The notes under the pieces: model-generated | What the model was told of the DNA's origin: nothing | Seen by the model: only the letters and a program-made list of their open reading frames with translations | Databases searched by the model: none | In this document: piece after piece, positions 8,895-19,740 of the stretch | Layout: each line of letters opens with the position of its first letter | Numbering within the stretch: position 1 is the first letter of the stretch | Made by a program: the position numbers and the translations under genes | NCBI RefSeq assembly: GCF_029868385.1 | Contig: NZ_JARWNX010000024.1 | Coordinates: 81,826-145,825 of the forward strand | Direction: 5' to 3' | DNA length: 64,000 nucleotides | Source of the DNA: Nocardia cyriacigeorgica | GTDB lineage: Bacteria > Actinomycetota > Actinomycetes > Mycobacteriales > Mycobacteriaceae

Positions 8895-9542
8895 CTACCC
8901 GCCGGGCAGCTCCCTGGCCAGGATGGCCGCCTGCACCCGCGAGCGGACGCCGAGCTTGGTGAGCACCCGCGAGACATGCGTCTTGACCGTGGTCTCGCCG
9001 ATGAACAGCCGTCCCGCGATCTGCGCGTTGGACAGCCCTTCGCCGAGGCAGGCCAGTACCTCGCGTTCGCGTTCGGTCAGATCGGCCAGACCGTCGGGCG
9101 CGCTGTCGGCAGCGGCCTCGGGAGCGGCGGCGAAGGCAGCGATCACCGCGCGGGTCACCTCGGGCGCGAGCACGCCGTCGCCGGCCGCGACCGCCCGCAC
9201 CGAGGCCACCAGATCCTGCCCCGACACCGACTTGAGCACGAAGCCGGAGGCACCCGCGCGCAAGGTGCGGAAGACGTACTCGTCCAAGTCGAAGGTGGTC
9301 AGGATGAGCACTCTGGCCAGCCCGTCCGCGGTGATCCGGCCGGTGGCGGTGATGCCGTCGACGCCGGGCATGCGCACATCCATCAGCACGACATCCGGGC
9401 GCAGCGCTCTGGCCTGGGTGACCGCCACATCGCCGTCGGCCGCCTCACCGACCACCTCGATCCCCTCGGCCGCGTCGAGGATCATGCGCAGGCCCGCACG
9501 GATCGCGCTGTGATCATCGGCGATCAGCACCCGGATCGTCAC
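8895..9542 (-). CDS. LuxR/NarL-type response regulator
   Basis: 215 residues. The receiver domain has DD at residues 9-10, phospho-acceptor D55 in [10 protein letters not shown], and the conserved Thr and Lys further on (ILTTFD, GFVLKSV). The LuxR-type helix-turn-helix occupies about 150-210 ([22 protein letters not shown]). The GTG start overlaps the histidine kinase stop (GTGA), so kinase and regulator are co-translated. Targets are unknown. Confidence 0.93.
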   Translation of the reverse strand: MTIRVLIADDHSAIRAGLRMILDAAEGIEVVGEAADGDVAVTQARALRPDVVLMDVRMPGVDGITATGRITADGLARVLILTTFDLDEYVFRTLRAGASGFVLKSVSGQDLVASVRAVAAGDGVLAPEVTRAVIAAFAAAPEAAADSAPDGLADLTEREREVLACLGEGLSNAQIAGRLFIGETTVKTHVSRVLTKLGVRSRVQAAILARELPGG

Positions 9543-10759
9543 CGCGGCTCACCTCCGGCGGCGGCCACGACCGTCGGCAGTCCGGCCCGCACCGTCCAGA
9601 CCCGGGCGACCGGTCCGGCGGCGAACTCACCGCCGAGCGCCGCGGCGCGTTCGCGCATGTTCACCAGACCGCGGTGCGACAGACCCGCCGGGTCGGCGGA
9701 CGCGCCGTTCGCACCAGGCCGCGGCGGCAGTGGATTGCGGATGGCGACGATGAGTGTCGTCGCGTCGGTGGCGATGTCGATGTCGACCTCCTGTCCGGGG
9801 GCGTGCTTCATGGCGTTGGTCAGCGCTTCCTGGATGATCCGGTAGGCGGCCTGGTCGACCGCGCTCGGCAGCGGGGCGCGATCGGCTTCACCGTGCACCC
9901 GCACGGTGCTCCCGGCCGCGCGGGCGGCGTCGACCAACAGTGGCAGCTGCGCGAGACCGCGCGGGGCGGCGAGATCCTCCGCGCCGTCGTCGCGGCGCAG
10001 CAAACCGATCATGGTCCGCATCTCCTGGAGCGCGCTGACGCTGTTGGACCGGATGGATTCGACCACTCCGGCGAGGGCGGGATCGTCGTCGTCGCGGCGC
10101 GAGAGCAGCCCGAGGGCGGCCTCGGATTGGATGGCGATGGCCGACAGATGCCCGGCGATCACATCGTGCAGATCGCGGGCCATCGTCTTGCGTTCATCGG
10201 CGACCGCGGCCCGGCGATCCAGTTCGGCCACCAGTTCCAACGCCCGCGCTTTCGCCCGTTCGGCCTGCGCGGTCTCCTTGTGTGCGCGCACGGTCAGCGC
10301 CCACCAGATCGACGTGCCAGCGAAGGCCGACGAGGCCAGGATGGCGATGAGCATGGCACGCCACTCACCGGTGATGATCAAAGCCGCCACCGAGCCGATT
10401 ACCGAGACCACGATGACCGTGCCGACCACGAACCGCGATTGGCGCCGGGTCCCGTACAGCACGCTCGCGTAGACGAGATCGGAGTAGACGATCCAGATGG
10501 GCACCGTCGGGCCGAGCGCGAAATCGATGAGCAGCGGGACCAGACCGGCCGCGAGGGCGAACATCGGTTTGCGGCGTCGCCACATGCTCGTCGCGCACAG
10601 CAGCGCCAGCAGCGCCATCCGTACCGTCAGCGGTGTTTCGGAGCTGTGCGAGGTCATCGCATAGAGGCCGAAGCCGTACAGCGCCGCGCCGACGACGAAG
10701 ACGAACGTGACGATCAGCGCCTCTTGCGCCATCGCCGATAACGCCGCCCACCACTTCAC
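9539..10759 (-). CDS. Sensor histidine kinase (DesK/NarX-like, HisKA_3)
   Basis: 406 residues. The N-terminal 155 residues hold about five membrane helices with only short loops, so the sensor is probably intramembrane. The dimerisation and phosphoacceptor motif is [14 protein letters not shown] with H198; the HATPase_c domain follows ([16 protein letters not shown], and a G-rich box near [16 protein letters not shown]). It pairs with the response regulator directly downstream through a four-base overlap. It diverges from the GAP-family gene at 10869. The stimulus is unknown; this subfamily often senses membrane or envelope state. Confidence 0.92.
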   Translation of the reverse strand: MKWWAALSAMAQEALIVTFVFVVGAALYGFGLYAMTSHSSETPLTVRMALLALLCATSMWRRRKPMFALAAGLVPLLIDFALGPTVPIWIVYSDLVYASVLYGTRRQSRFVVGTVIVVSVIGSVAALIITGEWRAMLIAILASSAFAGTSIWWALTVRAHKETAQAERAKARALELVAELDRRAAVADERKTMARDLHDVIAGHLSAIAIQSEAALGLLSRRDDDDPALAGVVESIRSNSVSALQEMRTMIGLLRRDDGAEDLAAPRGLAQLPLLVDAARAAGSTVRVHGEADRAPLPSAVDQAAYRIIQEALTNAMKHAPGQEVDIDIATDATTLIVAIRNPLPPRPGANGASADPAGLSHRGLVNMRERAAALGGEFAAGPVARVWTVRAGLPTVVAAAGGEPR

Positions 10760-10868
10760 GCACCCATCTCAGCACAGTCCCCGGCGGGTCCGGGTCCACC
10801 GAAGTGATGAGCCGCGGTCCCACCGTCGACCGACGCGCGCGAGAACCGGTGCGCGCGATGCTCGGACG

Positions 10869-11567
10869 GTGACGCTCCTACTGAGTCTGGCTGCGCTCGC
10901 CCTGGTGGACAGCACCTCCATCGGCACGCTCATCGTCCCGCTGTGGTTGCTGCTCGCCCCCGACCGGCCACCGCTGCGACGCATGCTCGTCTACCTGGCG
11001 GCCATCGCCGGGTTCTACTTCCTGGTCGGCGTGGCGCTGCTGTTCGGTGCGTCGGCGGGCCTGTCCAGGTTCGGTGAGCTGGCAGGCAGCCCCTGGGTGC
11101 TGTGGCCACAGCTGGCGCTCGGTATCGGGTTGTTCGCCGTGTCGTGGCGGTTCGATTCGGCGAAACGACGCGAACGCGGCGAAGCCGATCGCACCGCCGC
11201 CTGGCGCGACCGCGCCCTGAGCAACCAGTCCTCGGGCCGGGGACTCGCCGTGCTGGCGGTCAGCGCGGGCACAGTGGAAGTGCTGTCGATGGTGCCGTAT
11301 CTGGCCGCGATCGGACTGCTGGTCGCCGGTGATCTGCCCGCCGGGTCATCGGTGGCTCTCCTCGGCGGCTACTGCGCGGTCATGGTGGCGCCCGCGCTGG
11401 TCTTGATCGGGGCCCGGAATCTGGCCCATCGCCGGGTGGAACCGCTGCTCATCCGGCTGAACGACTGGCTCTCCCGCCATGCCGACAGCGCCACCGGATG
11501 GGCGCTGGCGATCGCCGGAATCGTGGTAGCCCGTGGCGCGCTCGGCGGATTGTTCGGGGGCGGTTAG
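10869..11567 (+). CDS. GAP family membrane protein
   Basis: 232 residues from GTG 10869 with about six membrane helices, beginning directly with LLLSLAALALVDSTSIGTL. This start helix and the later GTVEVLSMVPYLAAIGLL segment resemble the GAP (Sap/LysE-like) family found in mycobacteria near glycopeptidolipid loci, where it is linked to lipid export. The upstream 54 codons of the open frame are Arg/His-rich and unlikely to be coding. It diverges from the histidine kinase, which may regulate it. Confidence 0.72.
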   Translation: MTLLLSLAALALVDSTSIGTLIVPLWLLLAPDRPPLRRMLVYLAAIAGFYFLVGVALLFGASAGLSRFGELAGSPWVLWPQLALGIGLFAVSWRFDSAKRRERGEADRTAAWRDRALSNQSSGRGLAVLAVSAGTVEVLSMVPYLAAIGLLVAGDLPAGSSVALLGGYCAVMVAPALVLIGARNLAHRRVEPLLIRLNDWLSRHADSATGWALAIAGIVVARGALGGLFGGG

Positions 11568-11576
11568 CCTGGACTT

Positions 11577-12059
11577 GTGAATGTCGATGTCACTGCGTTA
11601 CCCGGGATCGGCGTGCGAAAAGACTTCGAGGTGCGGTCCGGGCGCCGGATCGGTGTCGTCGCTCATCGCGACGGCGATATCGATCTGATCGTGTCCAAGC
11701 TCGAGGACCCGGATGCCTGCGCCGCCCAGGTGGCGTTGAGCACCGATGAGGCCGCCGTGCTCGCCAATCTGCTCGGTGCGCCCCAGCTGGTCTCCAGTCT
11801 CAACGACGACCATCGCGATATGCCCGGCATCACCACCCGCCAGCTGCCGATCTCGGACGAATCGCCCTACGGCGGCCGCACCCTCGGCGAAACCGCGATG
11901 CGCACCCGCACCAAGGTGTCCATCGTCGCGGTGATGCGGGCCGGGCAGCTGCACCCCTCGCCCGGGCCGGATTTCACCTTCACCGCCGGTGACCTTCTCG
12001 TCGTCGTCGGGACACCCGACGGTCTGGACGCGGCGGCGAAGATCCTCACGCACGGCTGA
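11577..12059 (+). CDS. Regulatory subunit of K+/H+ antiporter (KhtT-like, RCK_C/TrkA_C)
   Basis: 160 residues. The C-terminal half is an RCK_C domain (GGRTLGETAMRTRTKVSIVA, then FTAGDLLVVVGTPDGL), typical of nucleotide- or ligand-gated control of cation antiporters. The GTG start has no Shine-Dalgarno; TAGCCT at 11565-11570 is correctly placed for a leaderless transcript. The antiporter gene follows five bases later on the same strand, the same KhtT-KhtU arrangement known from Bacillus and Streptomyces. Confidence 0.85.
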   Translation: MNVDVTALPGIGVRKDFEVRSGRRIGVVAHRDGDIDLIVSKLEDPDACAAQVALSTDEAAVLANLLGAPQLVSSLNDDHRDMPGITTRQLPISDESPYGGRTLGETAMRTRTKVSIVAVMRAGQLHPSPGPDFTFTAGDLLVVVGTPDGLDAAAKILTHG

Positions 12060-12063
12060 TCCG

Positions 12064-13242
12064 GTGGCCACGACCGCGCTCGCCCTCATCGAGCTGGGCG
12101 CGGTGTTGTTCGCTCTCGGGATGTTCGCCCGGGCGGCGGGCCGATTCGGGCTCTCGCCCATACCGCTGTATCTGCTCGGTGGCCTCGCCTTCGGTCAAGG
12201 GGGATTGATCAATCTCGGCGCCGCCAACGAGTTCGGACATATCGCCGGTGAGATCGGTGTGGTGCTGCTGCTGTTGCTGCTCGGTCTGGAATACACCGCC
12301 GCCGAGCTGGTCACCGGGATGCGCCGCTCATGGCCGGTCGGCCTGCTCGATATCGTCGCCAATGCGACACCAGGTGCGGTGGTGGCGCTGCTGCTCGGAT
12401 GGGGGCCGGTCGGCGCGCTGACTCTCGGTGGCATCACCTACATCTCGTCCTCGGGCATCGCCGCGAAGGTGCTCAGCGATCTGGGCCGGCTCGGTAACCG
12501 TGAGACTCCGGTGGTGCTGTCGATCCTGGTGTTCGAGGATCTGACGATGGCGGTGTATCTGCCGGTGCTGACCACGGTGCTGGCAGGTCTGAGCTTCGCC
12601 AGCGGACTGAAATCGTTGGCGGTGGCCCTGATCGCGATCACCGTCGTGCTGGTGGTGACCCTGCGCTACGGACGCTACGTCTCCGCGGTGGTCGACAGCA
12701 CCGACCGCGAGGTGTTCCTGCTGAAACTGCTCGGCGCGGCGCTGCTGGTGGCGGGCGTGGCCTCGGCGCTGAACGTGTCGGCGGCGGTCGGCGCGTTCCT
12801 GCTCGGCATCGCCATCTCCGGCTCGACCGCGCGGGAGGCGGTGCGTCTGCTGGAACCGCTGCGGGATCTGTTCGCCGCGATCTTCTTCGTCGCGTTCGGG
12901 CTCAATACCGATCCGACCGCCATCCCGCCGGTACTGGGCTGGGCGGTGGCGCTCGCGGTGGTCACCACGGTCACCAAGATCGCCACCGGCTGGTGGGGTG
13001 CGCGTCGACAGGGCATCCGCCGCCTCGGCCGGGCCAGAGCGGGCGCGGCGCTGGTCGCGCGCGGCGAATTCTCCATCGTCATCGCCGGGCTCGCGGTGAG
13101 CACCGGCGCCATCGACGGCACACTGGCCGCACTGGCCTCGGCCTATGTGCTGATCATGGCGGTCGTCGGACCGGTCGTCGCGCGGGTGGTGGAGCCGGTA
13201 CTCCACCGGATACCCGTCGCGTCCGACCGTCCCGGCGCGTAG
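12064..13242 (+). CDS. CPA2 cation:proton antiporter (KhtU/KefB-like)
   Basis: 392 residues from GTG 12064, with about twelve hydrophobic segments, the Na+/H+ exchanger fold of the CPA2 family. Conserved features include LLLGLEYTAAEL near residue 75, ILVFEDLTMA near 160, the likely ion-binding region, and a VSAAVGAFLLGIAISGS loop. Unlike KefB/KefC it has no cytosolic nucleotide-binding domain; that role falls to the preceding RCK_C subunit. It probably exports K+ (or another monovalent cation) in exchange for protons under alkaline or electrophile stress. Confidence 0.88.
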   Translation: MATTALALIELGAVLFALGMFARAAGRFGLSPIPLYLLGGLAFGQGGLINLGAANEFGHIAGEIGVVLLLLLLGLEYTAAELVTGMRRSWPVGLLDIVANATPGAVVALLLGWGPVGALTLGGITYISSSGIAAKVLSDLGRLGNRETPVVLSILVFEDLTMAVYLPVLTTVLAGLSFASGLKSLAVALIAITVVLVVTLRYGRYVSAVVDSTDREVFLLKLLGAALLVAGVASALNVSAAVGAFLLGIAISGSTAREAVRLLEPLRDLFAAIFFVAFGLNTDPTAIPPVLGWAVALAVVTTVTKIATGWWGARRQGIRRLGRARAGAALVARGEFSIVIAGLAVSTGAIDGTLAALASAYVLIMAVVGPVVARVVEPVLHRIPVASDRPGA

Positions 13243-13286
13243 TCGTAACACCGAGTCACCTGCGGGCAACATTCGCTCCCAACAAT

Positions 13287-13300
13287 TGGTCAACCGACCA
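13287..13300. promoter_or_regulatory. TGGTC-N4-GACCA dyad upstream of ethanolamine operon
   Basis: A perfect five-base inverted repeat with a four-base spacer, 27 bases before the permease start. It is the right size for a GntR- or TetR-type half-site pair and is the only obvious dyad in the short promoter region. Role inferred; no regulator gene is adjacent. Confidence 0.35.
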
Positions 13301-13326
13301 TCGAGGTGGGATGAGGGAGTACGACT

Positions 13327-14727
13327 ATGGCGATAGATACCGCGAACGACGACTATCTGGCCAAGCGCACGCTGCGCGCCGGTACCGCGGGCTGGGTGCT
13401 GCTGGCCGGGCTCGGGGTCAGCTATGTGATCTCCGGTGATTACTCCGGTTGGAATTTCGGGCTGGCCGAAGGCGGATTCGGTGGCCTGCTCATCGCGACC
13501 GTGCTGATCGCGGCGATGTATCTGGCCATGGTGCTCGGCATGGCCGAGTTGTCGGCGGCGCTGCCCGCGGCGGGCGGCGGATACACCTTCGCGCGCCGAG
13601 CCCTCGGCCCGTGGGGTGGATTCGCCACCGGGACCGCCATCCTGCTCGAATACGCCATCGCGCCCGCGGCGATCGCCACCTTCATCGGTGCCTACGTCGA
13701 ATCGCTGGATCTGTTCGGAATCTCGGACGGCTGGTGGGTGTATCTCGCGGTGTACGCGCTGTTCATCGGCATCCATCCGACCGGGGCCGGTGAGGCACTC
13801 AAGGCGATGTTCGTGATCACCGCGATCGCCGTGCTCGGCCTGGTGGTATTCGCGGTCGCGGCGTGGGGGCGCTTCGACGCCGCGAACCTGACCGATATCG
13901 CGCCCGACCCCGAGGCCGTGGGCAGTTCCGCATTCCTGCCGTTCGGCGTCTTCGGCATCTGGGCCGCGGTGCCGTTCGCGATCTGGTTCTTCCTCGCCGT
14001 CGAAGGCGTTCCGCTGGCCGCGGAGGAGGCGCGCGACCCGGAGCGCAACGTTCCGAAAGCCATCATCATCAGCATGCTGGTACTGATGGTCACCGGTGCC
14101 ACCGTGCTCGTGCTCTCGACCGGTGCCCTCGGTGCGCAAGCGCTGTCGGTATCGGGAAATCCGCTGGTGGAGGCGCTGGGCGGTGGCGCGGCGACCGTGG
14201 TGAACTACATCGGGCTTGCCGGGCTGGTGGCCTCGTTCTTCTCGATCGTCTACGCCTACTCCCGGCAGACCTTCGCGCTCTCCCGCGCGGGCTATCTGCC
14301 GACCGGACTGTCGGTCACCAACGCACGCAAGGCACCGGTGCTCGCCCTCGTGGTGCCGGGCCTCGTCGGGTTCGTGCTGTCATTGACGGGCGAGGGCGCG
14401 ATGCTGCTGAACATGGCGGTCTTCGGCGCGGCCGTCAGCTATGTGCTGATGATGGTCAGCCATATCGTGCTGCGCGTGCGCGCGCCCGAGATGCCGCGCC
14501 CGTATCGCACCCCCGGCGGCATCGCGACCACTTCGTTCGCGCTGGTGGTCGCGGTGGCCGCGGTGATCGCGACCTTCCTGGTGGATCCGGTCGCCGCGGG
14601 CTGGACACTGGCCGTGTTCTGCGGCTTCATGCTCTACTTCGGTGTATTCCGCCGTACCCGTCTGGTCGCGGGTTCGCCGGATGAGGAGTTCGCGGTGCTG
14701 GCTCGCGCCGAAAGGGATCTCGAATGA
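13327..14727 (+). CDS. Ethanolamine permease (APC family)
   Basis: 466 residues with about twelve membrane helices. The sequence has APC superfamily features (LAGLGVSYVISGDYSGWNFG near the N-terminus, FFLAVEGVPLAAEEARDPERN in the middle) that match the ethanolamine permease subgroup of the amino acid/choline permeases. A GAGGGAG ribosome site precedes the ATG. The stop codon overlaps the eutB start (ATGA), so uptake and breakdown of ethanolamine are co-expressed. Confidence 0.9.
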   Translation: MAIDTANDDYLAKRTLRAGTAGWVLLAGLGVSYVISGDYSGWNFGLAEGGFGGLLIATVLIAAMYLAMVLGMAELSAALPAAGGGYTFARRALGPWGGFATGTAILLEYAIAPAAIATFIGAYVESLDLFGISDGWWVYLAVYALFIGIHPTGAGEALKAMFVITAIAVLGLVVFAVAAWGRFDAANLTDIAPDPEAVGSSAFLPFGVFGIWAAVPFAIWFFLAVEGVPLAAEEARDPERNVPKAIIISMLVLMVTGATVLVLSTGALGAQALSVSGNPLVEALGGGAATVVNYIGLAGLVASFFSIVYAYSRQTFALSRAGYLPTGLSVTNARKAPVLALVVPGLVGFVLSLTGEGAMLLNMAVFGAAVSYVLMMVSHIVLRVRAPEMPRPYRTPGGIATTSFALVVAVAAVIATFLVDPVAAGWTLAVFCGFMLYFGVFRRTRLVAGSPDEEFAVLARAERDLE

Positions 14728-16148
14728 CGTGGTACACGGCAACAGTGAACGGTGTGACCCATCGCTTCGACGGCCTCGTCGATGTGCTGGCGAAGGCGAC
14801 TCCCCGCCGCAGCGGTGACGAGCTGGCGGGCTGCGCCGCCGAGACCGACGCGCAGCGGGCGGCCGCCCAGTGGGCGCTGGCCGATCTGCCGCTGACGGTC
14901 TTCCTGAACGAGCCGGTGGTGCCCTACGAGTCGGACGAGATCACCCGGCTCATCATCGACACCCACGATCGGGACGCCTTCCAGCCGATCGCGCACCTCA
15001 CTGTCGGCGGGTTACGGGACTGGCTGCTCGGGGTGGCGTCGGGAGCGGGCGGCACCGATCCGGCGGCGACATTGCGGGCCGTCGGGCCCGGTTTGACGCC
15101 GGAAATGGTCGCTGCCGTCAGCAAGATCATGCGTAATCAGGATCTGATCGCCGTGGCGTCGGCGGTGCGGGTGCGCGCCGGTTTCCGCACCACTATCGGG
15201 CAGCCGGGCACGCTGGCCACCAGATTGCAGCCCAATCACCCCACCGATGATCCCCGCGGTGTCGCCGCCGCCGTGCTGGACGGACTGCTGCTCGGCTGCG
15301 GTGACGCGGTGATCGGCATCAACCCCGCCACCGATTCACCGCGCGCGGCCGCCGATCTGCTCGCCCTGCTCGACGACGTCCGCACCCGCTTCGACATTCC
15401 GGCGCAGTCCTGCGTACTGGCCCACGTCACCACCACGATCGGTTTGATCGAAGCGGGTGCGCCGGTGGACCTGGTCTTCCAGTCCATCGCGGGCACCGAG
15501 GGCGCCAATGCCGGTTTCGGCGTGAATCTCGCGCTGTTGCGTGAGGCCGATGAAGCCGGGCGCTCCTTGCGTCGCGGTACGGTCGGCGACAACGTGATGT
15601 ATTTCGAAACCGGTCAGGGTTCGGCGCTGTCCGCGGGCGCCCATCTCGGTACCGGCGGGCGACCGGTGGATCAACAGACACTGGAGACCAGGGCCTACGC
15701 CGTCGCGAGGGAGCTGGACCCGCTACTGGTGAACACTGTGGTCGGGTTCATCGGCCCGGAGTATCTGTACGACGGCAAGCAGATCATCCGGGCGGGTCTC
15801 GAGGACCATTTCTGTGGCAAGTTGCTCGGCCTGCCGATGGGCGTTGATGTCTGCTATACCAACCACGCCGAGGCCGATCAGGACGATATGGACGCCCTGC
15901 TCACCCTGCTCGGCGCCGCCGGGTGCGCGTTCGTGATCGCGGTGCCCGGCGCCGATGACGTGATGCTCGGCTATCAGAGCCTGAGCTTCCACGACGCGCT
16001 CTACGCACGTCAGGTGCTGGGTCTACGTCCGGCCCCTGAGTTCGAGGCGTGGCTGGACCGGCTCGGCATGATCGACGACAGGGGCGGGGTCCTGCCCGTG
16101 CCGCCGCTGAACTCACCGTTGCGCGCACTGACCGGAGCCCGGCGATGA
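14724..16148 (+). CDS. eutB: Ethanolamine ammonia-lyase large subunit
   Basis: 474 residues, the usual EutB length. It forms the catalytic TIM-barrel subunit of the adenosylcobalamin-dependent lyase that converts ethanolamine to acetaldehyde and ammonia. Recognisable stretches are VVPYESDEITRLIIDTHD, ITTIGLIEAGAPVDLVFQSI-type active-site segments and LPMGVDVCYTNHAEADQDD near the C-terminus. It overlaps the permease stop and the eutC start by four bases each. No microcompartment shell genes or eutA/eutJ reactivation genes are visible nearby, so this is the minimal soluble ethanolamine pathway typical of actinobacteria. Confidence 0.95.
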   Translation: MTWYTATVNGVTHRFDGLVDVLAKATPRRSGDELAGCAAETDAQRAAAQWALADLPLTVFLNEPVVPYESDEITRLIIDTHDRDAFQPIAHLTVGGLRDWLLGVASGAGGTDPAATLRAVGPGLTPEMVAAVSKIMRNQDLIAVASAVRVRAGFRTTIGQPGTLATRLQPNHPTDDPRGVAAAVLDGLLLGCGDAVIGINPATDSPRAAADLLALLDDVRTRFDIPAQSCVLAHVTTTIGLIEAGAPVDLVFQSIAGTEGANAGFGVNLALLREADEAGRSLRRGTVGDNVMYFETGQGSALSAGAHLGTGGRPVDQQTLETRAYAVARELDPLLVNTVVGFIGPEYLYDGKQIIRAGLEDHFCGKLLGLPMGVDVCYTNHAEADQDDMDALLTLLGAAGCAFVIAVPGADDVMLGYQSLSFHDALYARQVLGLRPAPEFEAWLDRLGMIDDRGGVLPVPPLNSPLRALTGARR

Positions 16149-16966
16149 GCGCAGCTCATCCGGTGTCGGATCCCGATCCCCAGCAACGGTTCTGGGCCGA
16201 ACTGCGCGCCACCACGCAGGCCCGCATCGGGCTGGGGCGTAGCGGCAATGCCCTACCCACCACGCGCGTGCTCGAATTCCGTGCGGCCCATGCGGCCGCC
16301 CGCGACGCGGTGCACACCGCGTTGGACGTCGACGCCCTACATGAGCGGCTCGCCGCGGCCGGGCTCGGCGAGCCGCTGCGAGTGCACAGCCGGGCCCGCG
16401 ATCGTGCCGAATATCTGCGCCGCCCGGATCTGGGCCGAATACCCGCCGAGCCGTGGCCGTTCACCGACGCTCATGCCGCCGCACCCGGCAGCGTTACCGC
16501 CGAGATCGGGATCGTCCTGGCGGACGGGCTGTCGCCCGGCGCGCTCACCGCACACGGCCCGGCGATGGTCGACGCGTTGATCGCCGAATTCGGGCCGCAC
16601 GCGTCGTTCGCGCCTCCGGTGATCGCGACCCAGGCCCGTGTCGCACTCGGCGATCACATCGCCGCCGCCATGGGCGTGGCGACGGTGCTCGTCCTCATCG
16701 GCGAACGCCCCGGCCTCTCGGTGGCCGACAGCCTCGGCGTCTACCTGACCCACCACCCGCGGCCCGGCCGCACCGACGCCGACCGCAACTGCGTGTCGAA
16801 TATCCACCGCCCGAACGGACTCGGCTACCGGCAGGCCGCGCGAATCGTCGCGGGACTGGTGGCCGGGGCGCGCCGATTGGGCCGTTCGGGTGTGGACCTG
16901 AAGGACCTGTCGGACTCCGGCCTGCCCTCGGCCGACCGCCCCGCCGTCCCCGACGCACCACACTGA
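16145..16966 (+). CDS. eutC: Ethanolamine ammonia-lyase small subunit
   Basis: 273 residues from ATG 16145 (ATGA overlap with eutB). The subunit contributes the cobalamin-binding Rossmann-like part of the enzyme: ARIGLGRSGNALPTTRVLEFRAAHAAARDA near the N-terminus and VTAEIGIVLADGLSPGAL, then LIGERPGLSVADSLGVYLTHHPRPGRTDADRN further on are family hallmarks. Last gene of the operon. The enzyme needs B12, which links this operon to the cobalamin-type importer at 59.4-62.4 kb. Confidence 0.95.
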   Translation: MSAAHPVSDPDPQQRFWAELRATTQARIGLGRSGNALPTTRVLEFRAAHAAARDAVHTALDVDALHERLAAAGLGEPLRVHSRARDRAEYLRRPDLGRIPAEPWPFTDAHAAAPGSVTAEIGIVLADGLSPGALTAHGPAMVDALIAEFGPHASFAPPVIATQARVALGDHIAAAMGVATVLVLIGERPGLSVADSLGVYLTHHPRPGRTDADRNCVSNIHRPNGLGYRQAARIVAGLVAGARRLGRSGVDLKDLSDSGLPSADRPAVPDAPH

Positions 16967-17364
16967 CCACCCCAGCGGCGACGGGCGGTCCGCTCTTCCG
17001 GCCTACCAGCTGCCTTCGGGTGCATCGTCGCTCTCGGCTGGGTGCCGCCACGTAGGCGGTCATCCGCGATCGGTGGTCACGTGTCGAGCGACAAACGCAG
17101 CGCCGCCGGGGCACGCCGATGAGTTGCCGGTGGCGTGGGTGGGACAGACGGTAGATCTCTCGTGGGCCGCGGGTGCAGGATCGCGGGAGTCGGCCTGCTG
17201 CTGTGCCGGACTTCTGCCGTATTCGGCCGTCCCTTCTTCGATCGAACGTCATCCTGTTTAAAAGGAAACTAGTACTGTAAATTTCCTACCTGCGGATCCT
17301 TGTTCATCGAAGGCTCGGGTCATGCCGTGGCGTGGTTCGGGTCAGGCCAAGCTAGGGAGCTCGT
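16967..17364. other. Intergenic region without a convincing gene
   Basis: About 400 bp between eutC and the MHYT gene. The first 250 bases show no supported coding frame. From about 17255 the DNA becomes AT-rich, with an imperfect dyad AGGAAA (17263-17268) / TTTCCT (17282-17287) around TACTGTAAA, which looks like a promoter or operator for the MHYT gene. AGGGAG lies just before its GTG. Confidence 0.5.
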
Positions 17365-18141
17365 GTGCCCACGATCGATCACTTCAGCTATGGGTGGCTC
17401 ACACCCGTCGTCGCGTACCTCATGTCGTTCACCGGGTCATTGCTGGGGCTACGCTGCATGGCGCGGGCGCGATCGGCGTCGATGCGCGACGGTTGGATGG
17501 TCGCGGCGGCCGTCGCCATCGGCGGTACCGGCATCTGGGTCATGCACTTCATCGCCATGCTCGGCTTCACCATCGACGGCGCCTCGATTCGCTACAACGT
17601 GCCGATAACGCTGGTCAGCGCGCTCATCGCCATGGTGGTGGTGTGGATCGGGCTCGGCGTGGCGCAGCGGCGCACCTGGGGTCCGCGCGCCCTGTTGATC
17701 GGCGGTGCGATCACCGGAGCGGGGGTCGGCACCATGCATTACTGCGGTATGTACGCGATGAAATCCGATGCCGCGCTCGCCTACAACGGTTGGATCGTCC
17801 TGGCGTCCATGGTGATCGCGGTGATCGCCGCAACCGCGGCACTGTGGTTCACCCTGCATGTGCGCGGCACTCTCGCGACCGTCGGCGCCGCCGCCGTCAT
17901 GGGTGTCGCGGTGTCGGGGATGCATTACACCGGCATGTTCGCCATGCGCGTGCACGATGTCGCGCATACCCATCAACCGTCGGGCGCGGGCGCGGGACAA
18001 CTGCTGACACCGCTGACCGTCGGTGTCAGCATGCTGACGGTCGTACTACTGCTGCATCTGGCCATGACCGACGCCGGGGAACCGGAGACCCGCACGACCC
18101 GCCCGCGGCGCCCGGCCCAGTACTGGCCGACCCGGGAGTGA
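17365..18141 (+). CDS. MHYT-domain integral membrane sensor protein
   Basis: 258 residues, about seven membrane helices, with three MHYT-type repeats: MHFIAML (60-66), MHYCGMYAM (124-132) and MHYTGMFAM (186-194). The Met/His pairs are proposed copper ligands for sensing O2, CO or NO in this family. The C-terminus is a short Arg/Pro-rich tail with no GGDEF, EAL or kinase output domain, so it must signal, if at all, through a partner. GTG start with AGGGAG upstream. It is convergent with sigA, separated by a strong bidirectional hairpin. Confidence 0.88.
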   Translation: MPTIDHFSYGWLTPVVAYLMSFTGSLLGLRCMARARSASMRDGWMVAAAVAIGGTGIWVMHFIAMLGFTIDGASIRYNVPITLVSALIAMVVVWIGLGVAQRRTWGPRALLIGGAITGAGVGTMHYCGMYAMKSDAALAYNGWIVLASMVIAVIAATAALWFTLHVRGTLATVGAAAVMGVAVSGMHYTGMFAMRVHDVAHTHQPSGAGAGQLLTPLTVGVSMLTVVLLLHLAMTDAGEPETRTTRPRRPAQYWPTRE

Positions 18142-18156
18142 CCAACCGAACGACAA

Positions 18157-18196
18157 CGGCCCGCGCCTCGCCCTCGGAAGGGCGAGACGCGGGCCG
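18157..18196. terminator. Bidirectional terminator between MHYT gene and sigA
   Basis: The left arm 18157-18174 (CGGCCCGCG then CTCGCCCT) pairs with 18179-18196 across a four-base CGGA loop, with one mismatch. The 17-bp GC-rich stem sits between two convergent stop codons. Confidence 0.85.
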
Positions 18197-18208
18197 CTAT
18201 CGGACGGT

Positions 18209-19570
<1,362 letters not shown>

Positions 19571-19740
19571 GTACGCCCTTTCGTGACGGTCTCGTGCGGC
19601 GTCACGCCAGAGTAGATTTCCGGCGGAGCGGTCTGTCGGGTTGCACCGGCCAGCGCCGGTCGGGTTTCACCGGCTCACCGCCGGGCAGTTCCATTGTAAC
19701 GATCGGACCCGCATGGTCTCGCCTCCGATGCCGGGAACCG

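Noticed and set aside
12328..14139. Long minus-strand open frame of about 600 codons across the antiporter and ethanolamine permease genes
   Set aside because: Antisense to two clear membrane-protein genes; composition dominated by Arg/Gly/His/Asp as expected for a high-GC shadow frame and no family motif.
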